From the NCBI RefSeq assembly GCF_003970675.1, contig NZ_CP034562.1, positions 434,001 to 498,000 on the forward strand: a stretch of 64,000 nucleotides of DNA. Direction: 5' to 3'. The position numbers and the translations under genes were made by a program. This DNA is from Flammeovirga pectinis (GTDB taxonomy: Bacteria > Bacteroidota > Bacteroidia > Cytophagales > Flammeovirgaceae). This document shows, piece by piece, positions 17,701 to 24,713 of the stretch; position 1 is the first letter of the stretch, and each line of letters begins with the position of its first letter. The notes under the pieces are model-generated. The model saw nothing but the letters and a program-made list of their open reading frames with translations, made no database searches and was not told the DNA's origin.

Positions 17701-19500
17701 CATCTTGTACTTCACAAATTTATTGGCGAGTGTAGTAGAAGAAACATAAGGTTTGCTATAGTCTACATCATAAGCAGTACTACCAGCACAAGTAGGGTTT
17801 CCTTCGCTACAAGCCGCTTCTGAGTAAAGTATAATATTCGAACCTACATAGCTATTAATTGCAGCATCAGCATGTCCTTGACGTTCTCTTTCTTCTAATT
17901 TATGTCCCATTTCCATAATGTCAATTTCACCTCTTAAAGGCCAAGATTGAGCATCTGTTCCCATCATCCAGAATGCAGGCCAAAGTGCATTACCAAGATC
18001 TGGAACTTTCATTCTTACTTCTACAACACCATATTTTACAGCAACACCATTCTCACTTACCAATCGAGAAGAGGTGTAATTAAAACCGCCTGCTTGCTCT
18101 TCTTTAGCAGTAATCACGATAGCAGTATTACCTGGTTCTTCAGGAATTTCTTTAATACTTGTATTGTTTTCTGTGTAGAACTCTAATTCCCCATTTCCCC
18201 AACCCCAAGTACCGTTTCCAGTTTCAAATTTCCATGTATTTCTATCTATAGATGTAAAGTTATCTTCCCAAATAACTTCACCTTCTCCGGATAAATCACT
18301 TACATTAAAAATAGTAGGAGCTGTTGTTTGAGTAACACCTTTATTGTCGGTAGCCTTTACTGTAATTGTATAATCTCCTGCAATAAGGTTATTCCATTCA
18401 ACAGTATAAGGAGCTGAAAGATCTTGCCCTAAAAGAGAATCACCCATAAAGAATTCTACTTTAGTAATATTCCCTAAACTAGAAGTAGCAGTAGCTTCTA
18501 AAGTAACTGAACTTGCATTTTCTATTGTATTAGAGATAGGAGAAGTAAGTGAAACTTGAGGTTTTGGAATTTCTCCTGTAAATATTTCTCCTTGGTCATT
18601 CCATTTAGATACACTGATATAATCTACCCACATTTTTGCAGGAGTAGTAATATCTATGGTAGATGTAGAGAGAGCATCTGTAAAAGTACCTCCTACAGCC
18701 ATGTTCATTAAAAAGAAAAATGGTTTCTGAAAGACTTCTGTATCTGTACCTTCTTGCAATCCAAAAGGACCTGCAAAAAGATCGTATTCTGTGCCATTAT
18801 CTTCTATAGTAATTCTAATTTCTTCAGCACTCCAATACATTCTATAAATTACAAAACGATCTGCCATTGAGGTAGTGGCAACGTATGGATTTGCATAGTT
18901 AACATCGTAAGCAGCACTACCAGCACAAGTTGGGTTTCCTTCACTACATGCATCTTTAGAATACAAAATAATATTTGATCCGACAAAGCTATTGATATCA
19001 GCACTTTCTTCGCCATGTCTTTCTCTATCTTCTAGCTTATGGCCCATTTCCATGATGTCAATTTCACCACGTAACGGCCATTGTTCTTGGTCTGTTCCCA
19101 TCATCCAGAATGCAGGCCAAAGACCGTTTCCTAGGTCGGGTACTTTCATTCTAACCTCAATTAGTCCATAACGAACAGCTAGTCCATTTATACTTTTTAA
19201 TCGAGAGGAAGTGTATTCAAAATCACCTTCGTTTTCTTTTTTTGCTTCTATTACTAGAGCATTATTGTTTGTTTCATTTGGAATTTCTTGAATACTCGTA
19301 TTCTCTTGTTTATAGAATTCGAGCTCTCCATTTCCCCATCCCCAATTGCCATTTCCGGTTTCAAATTGCCAAATGTTGGGATTGATTTCATTGAAGTCTT
19401 CCCTCCAAAGTACCTCCCCTTTTTGTGCAAAGGTAGAATTACCAATAAGCAGAAGTAGTAGTACAGAGAGTAAATTTTTAGTAATATTCATTTCAAACAT
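11743..19500 (-). CDS. Giant secreted protein with four GH16 (laminarinase-like) domains and a T9SS sorting domain
   Basis: Length of 2585 residues. Signal peptide ~1-25. GH16 catalytic domains lie at ~26-305, 405-685, 956-1240 and 1512-1792, each with an intact ExDxxE site: E146/E151, E525/E530, E1077/E1082 and E1632/E1637. Each begins with the shared block ETGNGNWGWGNGELE (the fourth varies slightly). Ig-like (Big_17-type) linkers are at ~313-400, 862-952, 1420-1508, 1970-2058 and 2066-2155. Three copies of a ~165-residue glycan-binding-like module follow GH16-2, -3 and -4 (~692-857, 1248-1414, 1800-1964). Then come an F5/8C (CBM32-like) domain ~2159-2295, PKD ~2303-2380, a possible CBM56-like beta-1,3-glucan-binding domain ~2387-2487 and a type A sorting domain 2503-2585. 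GH16 members of this type cleave beta-1,3/1,4-glucans such as laminarin; the exact substrate is inferred. An ATG at 19491 is an equally good start. Confidence 0.93.
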   Translation of the reverse strand: MFEMNITKNLLSVLLLLLIGNSTFAQKGEVLWREDFNEINPNIWQFETGNGNWGWGNGELEFYKQENTSIQEIPNETNNNALVIEAKKENEGDFEYTSSRLKSINGLAVRYGLIEVRMKVPDLGNGLWPAFWMMGTDQEQWPLRGEIDIMEMGHKLEDRERHGEESADINSFVGSNIILYSKDACSEGNPTCAGSAAYDVNYANPYVATTSMADRFVIYRMYWSAEEIRITIEDNGTEYDLFAGPFGLQEGTDTEVFQKPFFFLMNMAVGGTFTDALSTSTIDITTPAKMWVDYISVSKWNDQGEIFTGEIPKPQVSLTSPISNTIENASSVTLEATATSSLGNITKVEFFMGDSLLGQDLSAPYTVEWNNLIAGDYTITVKATDNKGVTQTTAPTIFNVSDLSGEGEVIWEDNFTSIDRNTWKFETGNGTWGWGNGELEFYTENNTSIKEIPEEPGNTAIVITAKEEQAGGFNYTSSRLVSENGVAVKYGVVEVRMKVPDLGNALWPAFWMMGTDAQSWPLRGEIDIMEMGHKLEERERQGHADAAINSYVGSNIILYSEAACSEGNPTCAGSTAYDVDYSKPYVSSTTLANKFVKYKMYWSPSSLRITIVDDNIEYDLFESPFGLESGTDTEAFQKPFFFLMNMAVGGNFTDAATMNDVNFDAPAEMWIDYIKVSKWNGRGEVFKGRMGGKTGKFAVFTNDDEINNGLTVGVDANVYVWENSLKEGTSEPFEGANALAWESTTNAWFGGGIAALEPQDMSDYQNGSLKFYAKIPEGLGFKVGIIAKTNESWITFPANQNNYGLTRNGEWAEIVIPIDDFGWLDLTQVEYLFAIAAEDGSKGNYDFAFDNIYWDDTPVKSLAPKVSILTPSNNQILSDISSLSLSSSAYDLDGEVVSVTYFVNDSIIGVANSSPFTISWNDTPTGEHIVIAKAEDNSGVSSISAPITFVVTDSNEGIGEVIWEDNFDTIDKTTWQFETGNGNWGWGNGELEYYTEKNSTIKEVPNEESNKAIVITAQNDNIRGFGFSSSRLKTQDKLAIKYGVVEARIQVPNLEGGLWPAFWMLGTGSQGWPSIGELDIMEMGHNPAYRLKHLEDSTITPDVNNYTAANIIWKSAAACSDDNPTCAANGTWFKGSATPYVSETSMANRFVTYRMYWSPKEIRYTIIDNGQEYDLLPAPFNIESGDGLEAFHKPFYFLMNLAVGGLFPDILNKEGVTADMPSEMWIDYVKVSKWNGVGEVIRNTVSNKKEGLFGVFTDNTSIDSKLEIGVDTDVFVWENTLKGGTTPPYQGTNVIAWETNQPNWWFGAGITCRDFINLSDKRKGSLKFKIKIPADVGFKIGVETTDTQYWIDFKANEDTYGLTRNGEWGEAIIPISNFNGINLEKVTSPFLILSGEGGTATTFEMAVDDIVWDPSSFPSEAPTVQITSPTNGIELENPSTLSIAANAEDIDGTIQRVEFYYGPKLIGIATEAPYVIQWNNIKEGDHVISAKAIDNTDLSSTSTIQVSVVGEGIGEVIWREDFNTIDPSVWGFEIGNGNWGWGNGELEYYREENASIEQVPNEVGNSALVIEAKKEDFGGKSYTSSRMLSKDKIAVKYGVVEIRMRTPNIEGGLWPAAWLLGTGAGTWPSIGEIDMMEMGQNFDDRARQNFPYADANNYVASNIIWYSDQALSPQNPTGAASAAWDPNYANPYVADSTLQDRFVTYRMYWSSSSIKLSIVDDSVEHFMFEQPHYFSEETSTFQKPFYFLLNMAVGGVFTDAHAEDQLWATLPAKMYVDYIQVSKWNGEGEIVTGASSNIAAKGRFGVFTDETAVNNKVTPGLDADIYLWNNLAPTSITPFEGSNTISWTNQVGSTWYGGGVHSRETWDLSNYKDGYIKFNMKLPTDVGIRVGFTSTSAEYWVPIQPNENVYGLERTGDWEEVIIPVSAFNVEDLSQINAPFLISSLDPLKDSIYSFAFDNMYWESATITSPIVDIIISQPENTIAYLKGDNLQISSNAYSPNSIIEKVEYYLNDEKIGEVAEAPYTFILENIGYGDYSISAKVVDANGVGISTKKEISIVEKGIYFALPSIAFTSIENNQLFSEGETIVLQVDASSENGMVEKVEFYDGQTLIGTSTVAPFTFLWENPALGSHVVTAKVVDAITSATSSAIVINVEENNCVPSNIAIGKDVTQSSTEGYLNADFAIDGDSTTRSSTNFSIPQWIKIDLKRDYDIEAVKLVWERANADAYYILMSDEDTDPDPSTWTIISDQSGLEDKARTDSLINLSGSGRYIAMYATSKQHPYGISLFEFEIFPTCESGKNNAPTPVINFTQSGSSYQFDASLSNDSDGDLLAYQWNFGDGTTSTLENPLHNYYQNGEYAVSLTVYDGKTEESTSILVNVNAVNTTACTFYSNNGDFSVEVEKQDNPTVTFIPTSILGSSEWVIITTFVDGNITGGFYMEKEGENFTFTLPSNLGENVAFYFTYQHNGVGQKDTNNDKVELTIGECGNNARINLEQNSLESEVVLYPNPSKGTFDMKMKELTSNQNIYIRVINISGTEVYAKETQTNALGELNERFELSKALNTGMYQLIIIGDDFSESVSILIK
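14125..19425 (-). repeat. Four diverged coding repeats of the GH16 module
   Basis: The GH16 units map to 18586-19425, 17446-18288, 15781-16635 and 14125-14967. Units 1 and 2 are the most alike (shared GEIDIMEMGHKLE, CSEGNPTCAGS, FQKPFFFLMNMAVGG). Unit 3 shares the Cys pair; unit 4 has lost it (LSPQNPTGAAS). This is consistent with stepwise tandem duplication of catalytic-plus-linker blocks and later divergence. Confidence 0.8.
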
Positions 19501-19646
19501 AGCGTAGTTAGTTAAAAAATTATTTAGATCGCTACAATTGTAATTAATACACTAAAGAAGGGAAAAAAATAGTACTCGACAATCACTTATAGTTACTCTA
19601 CAAATACTTATCAACTATTTTAAATAATTGAAAGTCAGCTTGTTAT

Positions 19647-22613
19647 TTAAAACCTAAGTATAAGGTCATTTAGGTTTACTTGCTTTTCTAACTTCATTTT
19701 TTTTCTAATTCTATACCTACTTTGTTCTAGGCTTCCTAAGGTGATATTTAATATTTGGGCTATTTCTTTGTTCGTCTTATTCAATCTTACTAACGAACAA
19801 ATCCTTAAATCTGTAGAAGTTAGTTGAGGGTATTTCTTGGCAAAGTCAGTTAAAAAAGTATCTGTTTCTAGTTCTAATACATTATCGAAAATGGTATCAT
19901 TGTTCATGGAATTAAGGTTGTTTTTTAGTTCATTCAATTCTGATGATTGGAACTCTGTATTGTTACTCTGCGTAGTGATATCTACAATATTCTGATACAT
20001 ATGATTAAGATGTTCTTTTAATGCAGAATACTTAGTAGACATCTCATTAATTTTCTGATTGTACTCCGAGATATTTGTGTTTAATTGTTCATTTTTGAAT
20101 TGAATCAATTGGTTTTCTTCGTGTAAATCTTGAACTGCTTTTCTTTTTTCTTCAACAATTGACCTTAGCTCTTTCCTTTTAAAAATTAAGAAAAGTAAGT
20201 AGCTAAAAACAATTAACCCTATTGCAGCAAGAAGCACTTTAAATAGTAACGTATCAAAGAAACTACCTTTAACAATTATGGTAATTTCTTTTACGGCATC
20301 ACTCCAACTTCCTTTATTTGGACTGCTTTTTATTTTTAATGTATAGGTACCGATTGGAAGTTTACTAAAAGTTGCACTTCTACTTTTTCCGTCTGTTTCT
20401 ATCCATTTATTATTGTACCCTTCTAATTTATAAGCGTATTGAATGGTAAGAGGGAAATCGTAATTTATTGCCGCAAATTTCACAGTTAAAATACTTTGGT
20501 TATCAGGCAGTGAAATAGTATCAACAGTAGATAAAAGCGAAGGAATACTACTAAGTGTATCCATTGCATTCTCGTAAGCAATAGATTTATTATCTATTCG
20601 AACATCTGTTAAATATATTTTGGAGGGTTTAAAGTTTTTACTAATAAGGTTAGGGTTAAAAGAATTGATACCGTTATTACCAGCAAAAATAAATTCGCCA
20701 TTATCTATAGCTGCAGAAAGGTGAAGATTAACGCTGTAATTCTTTAATCCATAATCTTGAGAAAAGTTAGCTACTAAATCAGTTTCTGTATTTAAAACAG
20801 AGAACCCACAGGAAGTACCCACCCAAACTCTAGCTCTTTTATCAATTTGTAATGCTTGAATATCTAAACAAGAAAGTCCTTCTTCATATCCATAATGCTT
20901 TAGAATATTTTTATTCCTATCTATTTTATACAAACCATCCCCATTTGTACCTACCCAAGTATTACCAAAATGATCTTCTTTCATATCTGTTGCTACATTA
21001 ATAGGTAAACGGTTAACCTCAAAAGTAGATGTATTTATAGATACAAGTTGATCTGAAGTACCTATCCATAGTAGGTTCCTTTTATCGAAATCGAAATAAT
21101 TAATTGTACCGTGCAATTCTAAATACTTTCCATTAAATAAACTATTCCCAGAGAGCACCTCTTTTGAGTAGCCAACTGCTGATGTAGGTATACAGGCAAT
21201 TTTTTCTTTAGAATAACTAAGCCAAATATTTCCCTTTTCATCTTCTGTAATTGTAGTGATTACCCCTTTTGGTAACGCTTTATTATTCTCGGAAGCATGT
21301 CTATATTCTACTAGATTTTTATTAGTTAAAGAGTAATTAAGTAAAGTAGAATCGGTACTAACCCATAAAGTGTTTTTCGAATCTAAATAAACGGCAGAAA
21401 TAACACTAAGTGATTTACCAATGGGATATTTCGAGAATTTTTTATCTTTTTTATTGAAGAGATATAGGCCTTTAGAATAAGTACCTAAAATAAAATTATC
21501 ATTATTTACTTTAGTCATTGATGATACTCTTATTTCATTGTCATAAGCACCAATTTTCTGATATCTGAATGTGTTTTTTAGTGAATTTAATTTAAAAAGA
21601 CCATATCCAAAAGAGCCAAACCATAAGCTATTATCATTCGCACTAAAACTTGTCCAGATATAGTCATAGTTATTTTCATCCACATCATTCATCTCAACCT
21701 GCGAAAAATGGAGTGTATTTAAATCTAGAATATTAATACCATTGCCATAAGTACTTATCCAAAGTTTATCATTTTCTCTCTGTACTATTGCCTTAATAAT
21801 ATTTCCGCTTATGGTATTCGTTTTATCAATTTGATGATTAAACTGTTTTAACTCATTTCTTTTCTGATTGTACCTGTAGAGTCCATTTCCCCAAGTTCCA
21901 ATCCATATATCATTATTACTATCTTCAAAAATACAATTGATAGTACTCTTACTTAATCTTTTAAATATTTCTTCGTATTTAATAATGCTTTTCTGAGATC
22001 TAACATCTAAAACATTTAGACCTTCATTTTCAGTACCTATCCAAAGTTGGTGTTTACTATCAAGAAACATTGTATTGATAAAACGTCCCGAAACTTTATT
22101 TTTATATGGATTGATGGTGTTGAATGCTGTAAATTTTTGAGAGTGTTCATCATATTTTACTAAGCCACCATTATAAGTGCCGATCCATAAAATAGAATCA
22201 TCCTGAATAATTGACCTTATATTATCACTGCTAAGTCCGTTATCATCTTTAAAGAATTTAGTTACTTTACCAGTTTCAACTTCATATTTGTTTAGACCAT
22301 GTTCTGTTCCAAACCACATATTGTTGTCTGCATCCTCAAAAATACATTGAACTGTAGTGTGTGATAAGATATTAGCTTTTTCTTTTCCGACGGTATTAAA
22401 ATTATGGAATTCATGTCCGTCATAAATCTGTACACCACCATATGTTCCTACCCACAAGAGATTTCTACTATCTTGAAAAATTGATAAGACATGATTGTGT
22501 ATTAAACCTTCTTTTGTTTGATAGGAATCAAATTTAAAATTAGACTGTGCATTTAATAATATTGGAAACAGATAAGATAAAACGGATATAAAAAATAGAG
22601 TAGTTAATTTCAT
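19647..22613 (-). CDS. Membrane-spanning propeller sensor with C-terminal LuxR-like HTH (SusR-like regulator)
   Basis: Length of 988 residues. Signal/anchor ~1-22. About fourteen two-component-regulator propeller repeats (W(I/V)GT motifs, e.g. LLWVGTYGG, MWFGTEHGL, IWIGTWGNG) fill ~30-660, forming two seven-bladed propellers. A Y_Y_Y domain (~715-780) precedes one transmembrane segment (~787-811), a coiled coil (~812-905) and a LuxR/GerE-like HTH at the C terminus (~925-985, NKTNKEIAQILNITLGSLEQSRYRI). There is no histidine kinase or receiver domain, so it resembles SusR-type direct signalling across the inner membrane. It lies 146 bp upstream of the GH16 gene on the same strand and is the obvious candidate to sense the glucan products and switch the locus on. 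Confidence 0.88.
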   Translation of the reverse strand: MKLTTLFFISVLSYLFPILLNAQSNFKFDSYQTKEGLIHNHVLSIFQDSRNLLWVGTYGGVQIYDGHEFHNFNTVGKEKANILSHTTVQCIFEDADNNMWFGTEHGLNKYEVETGKVTKFFKDDNGLSSDNIRSIIQDDSILWIGTYNGGLVKYDEHSQKFTAFNTINPYKNKVSGRFINTMFLDSKHQLWIGTENEGLNVLDVRSQKSIIKYEEIFKRLSKSTINCIFEDSNNDIWIGTWGNGLYRYNQKRNELKQFNHQIDKTNTISGNIIKAIVQRENDKLWISTYGNGINILDLNTLHFSQVEMNDVDENNYDYIWTSFSANDNSLWFGSFGYGLFKLNSLKNTFRYQKIGAYDNEIRVSSMTKVNNDNFILGTYSKGLYLFNKKDKKFSKYPIGKSLSVISAVYLDSKNTLWVSTDSTLLNYSLTNKNLVEYRHASENNKALPKGVITTITEDEKGNIWLSYSKEKIACIPTSAVGYSKEVLSGNSLFNGKYLELHGTINYFDFDKRNLLWIGTSDQLVSINTSTFEVNRLPINVATDMKEDHFGNTWVGTNGDGLYKIDRNKNILKHYGYEEGLSCLDIQALQIDKRARVWVGTSCGFSVLNTETDLVANFSQDYGLKNYSVNLHLSAAIDNGEFIFAGNNGINSFNPNLISKNFKPSKIYLTDVRIDNKSIAYENAMDTLSSIPSLLSTVDTISLPDNQSILTVKFAAINYDFPLTIQYAYKLEGYNNKWIETDGKSRSATFSKLPIGTYTLKIKSSPNKGSWSDAVKEITIIVKGSFFDTLLFKVLLAAIGLIVFSYLLFLIFKRKELRSIVEEKRKAVQDLHEENQLIQFKNEQLNTNISEYNQKINEMSTKYSALKEHLNHMYQNIVDITTQSNNTEFQSSELNELKNNLNSMNNDTIFDNVLELETDTFLTDFAKKYPQLTSTDLRICSLVRLNKTNKEIAQILNITLGSLEQSRYRIRKKMKLEKQVNLNDLILRF

Positions 22614-22701
22614 AGCAAAAAATGTTAGTATCAGTAGTTTGTATACAAAGTACTAAAACTATATGAATGATGTATCAAAATATAAAAAATGAACAAAAAA
22701 A

Positions 22702-22728
22702 GAGGCTAGCACCTGTAGTGCTAGCCTC
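22702..22728 (-). terminator. Terminator of small secreted protein, copy B
   Basis: Perfect 11-bp stem GAGGCTAGCAC / GTGCTAGCCTC with a 5-base loop, followed on the minus strand by TTTTTTT. The adjacent 3' untranslated bases match those of copy A. Confidence 0.9.
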
Positions 22729-22797
22729 TCCAATAAAGTATGAAATGAAATGAATTATTACTTATATCTTAATATGTCTACTAGAGACATTAATTTC

Positions 22798-23415
22798 TTA
22801 TAAAATTGAAAAAGAATCTTTGTACGTTACGCCATCAATTTCCACTTCAGCATTGTAATTACCTGATGGTAGCGTAGATAAATCAAAACGTTTAACATTT
22901 TTAGCTCCAGCAATAAACTTAGAGTTATAAATCTGACCATTTTGGTCATCTGATAAACTAACTTTGATGAATCCTTTTACATCTTTTCCTATAATTAAAA
23001 CCAAGTTTTCTTCTTCTACAGAAATCTTGAATTTTTGGTTTGAAGAAGTTAATTGATAGTTCATCATAACTGCAGTTTTCTGCGGAGTTACAAAGAATTT
23101 TCTCATCATAACCTTATCTTCAAAAGTCATTTTAAAAGTATATTGACCTTCCGGTAAACTTTTAAAATTTATATCTTCTTTTACTTTACCAGTAGTAACA
23201 ATTGTTTTTGCCATGAACATTGTTCCTTCGGCATTTTCTACTGTAAAGTTAATTTCTTCGCCTTCTAAATTGTCGAACATTAATGTTGCTGAAGTGCCAT
23301 CTTCAGATGCTTTAAAGAAATAAGAAATACCATTAAATGGTAAGTAAATTTCTGAAGCTATTGTTAATGAACTAAATGTTAGTAATGCAATGATTAATAG
23401 ATTTAATTTTTTCAT
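22798..23415 (-). CDS. Small secreted two-domain beta-sandwich protein, copy B
   Basis: About 205 residues from the ATG at 23415 (MKKLNLLIIALLTFSSLTIA signal peptide). An in-frame ATG at 23448 would add 11 residues that copy A lacks and would fall almost at the predicted transcription start, so it is not preferred. The two-unit layout is as in copy A (FKSLPEGQYTFKMTFEDK and FDLSTLPSGNYNAEVEIDG). Shared blocks include YLPFNGISYFFK and TSATL near the N terminus. It stands upstream of the regulator gene in the same orientation. Function unknown; the strongly conserved regulatory regions imply co-expression of both copies. Confidence 0.75.
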   Translation of the reverse strand: MKKLNLLIIALLTFSSLTIASEIYLPFNGISYFFKASEDGTSATLMFDNLEGEEINFTVENAEGTMFMAKTIVTTGKVKEDINFKSLPEGQYTFKMTFEDKVMMRKFFVTPQKTAVMMNYQLTSSNQKFKISVEEENLVLIIGKDVKGFIKVSLSDDQNGQIYNSKFIAGAKNVKRFDLSTLPSGNYNAEVEIDGVTYKDSFSIL

Positions 23416-23464
23416 GATTGTGAGAGTTAATAAAATATTGTTTTTCATTTTCTTTAGTACACTA

Positions 23465-23496
23465 CAAAGGTGGGGTATTATTTTATTCTGTCAAAA
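23465..23496 (-). promoter_or_regulatory. Promoter of small secreted protein, copy B
   Basis: Minus-strand TTTTG-N19-CACCTTTG, the same -33/-7 arrangement as copy A with identical spacing and only scattered base changes in the spacer. Confidence 0.75.
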
Positions 23497-23516
23497 TAAA
23501 AATACATAAAATTTTG

Positions 23517-23668
23517 TAAGTGTATCTTAACACTTAATGCTTTATTATTCTGTACTGAATACACTTATTGAATTTTTATTTATTAAGTGTAAGTTGATCC
23601 TATTTGTTAATTCCGAAAAGTGAGCAATATCATCTTTTCTGTTAGTTAAGTGTTACTACTTACACTTA
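23517..23668. promoter_or_regulatory. TAAGTGT/ACACTTA box array upstream of copy B
   Basis: Boxes: dyad TAAGTGT-N6-ACACTTA 23517-23536 (only the first half survives in copy A); TACACTTA 23560-23567; TAAGTGTA 23584-23591; TTGATCCT 23594-23601; dyad TAAGTGT-N8-ACACTTA 23647-23668. Gaps between boxes equal those of copy A although several stretches between them have diverged. Together with the promoter this accounts for most of the 23416-23780 gap; the remainder is A/T-rich DNA before ctlX. Confidence 0.7.
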
Positions 23669-23780
23669 TTCCACTTTTTTTTAATAAAAATTGAAAAAAA
23701 TATCAAAAATAATTTTTTTTAACCTTAATTAGAACTAAACAAGTTTATTATCCACACATTACAATCATAAAATCAAGTTC

Positions 23781-24713
23781 ATGAACAACTCATCAAAGCA
23801 TATTTTAATGGTCCGCCCGGCTTCTTTTGGGTATAATAAAGAGACTGCTTTGGATAATGAATTTCAAGATTCGTTAATACAAGGTGCTAATAACGAAGAT
23901 GTTAATAAAGCATTAGAAGAGTTTGATAAGTATGTGTCTGTATTAAGAGAACATAAAATTGATGTAACTGTTGTTGATGATACTCCGGTACCATCTAAGC
24001 CTGATAGTCAGTTTCCAAATAATTGGTTTACTACACATTCAGATGGTACTATATATATATACCCATTAAGACCAGTAAACAGAAGAACTGAAAAAAGACA
24101 AGATATAATCGAGTTATTAGAAATGTGTTTTCATGTATCTTCTGTTACAGATTTATCTCCTCTTGAACAAGAGGGTAAATTCTTAGAAGGTACGGGGAGT
24201 ATTATTTTTGATAGAGTGAATAAAATAGCGTACGCTTGCCTATCTAGAAGAACAAATGCCGAATTATTTAAAGAACATGTGGAGGAGTTAGGTTATACAC
24301 CAATTTTATTTGATGCTGTAGATGAAAATCAAAAGCCGATATACCATACCAATGTAATGTTGGCGATAGCAACTGATTTTGTAGTGATCTGTGGAAATAC
24401 AATTATTGATCAGAAACAAAAAGAAATAATATGGTCTTCTTTTAAAGATAGCGGTAAAAAGATTATTGATGTCTCTTTTGATCAACTTAGAAATTTTACA
24501 TGTAACATTTTAGAAGTTACAGGCTTGGATAATCAAAAATACATTACAATGTCTACTAAAGCATTTAATGCATTTACTGAAGAGCAGAAACAAATTATGG
24601 AAGAATCTACAAAGGTTATTCATTCACCTATCGATACAATAGAAAGTGTTTGTGGTGGAGGAACAAGATGTATGATGGCTGAAATTTATTTAGATGAACA
24701 ACTATTTCAATAA
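23781..24713 (+). CDS. ctlX: Citrulline hydrolase / arginine deiminase-related protein CtlX
   Basis: Length of 310 residues, amidinotransferase (pentein) fold. Conserved features are MVRPASFGYN at the N terminus, DSQFPNNWFTTHSDG, the acidic motif EGKFLEGTGS, the catalytic-type histidine in YHTNVM and the nucleophile cysteine in CGGGTRCMMAE near the C terminus. CtlX enzymes hydrolyse the ureido group of citrulline in citrulline use; arginine-type substrates cannot be ruled out from sequence. The gene's last 12 bp overlap the convergent membrane-protein gene. No arginine-metabolism genes are nearby. Confidence 0.85.
   Translation: MNNSSKHILMVRPASFGYNKETALDNEFQDSLIQGANNEDVNKALEEFDKYVSVLREHKIDVTVVDDTPVPSKPDSQFPNNWFTTHSDGTIYIYPLRPVNRRTEKRQDIIELLEMCFHVSSVTDLSPLEQEGKFLEGTGSIIFDRVNKIAYACLSRRTNAELFKEHVEELGYTPILFDAVDENQKPIYHTNVMLAIATDFVVICGNTIIDQKQKEIIWSSFKDSGKKIIDVSFDQLRNFTCNILEVTGLDNQKYITMSTKAFNAFTEEQKQIMEESTKVIHSPIDTIESVCGGGTRCMMAEIYLDEQLFQ

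Noticed and set aside
14531-18186. Open reading frames on the plus strand across the GH16 gene (e.g. 14531-14857, 15164-15424, 17947-18186)
   Set aside because: They are antisense shadows of a strongly supported coding frame, differ between the repeat units and show no known domain.
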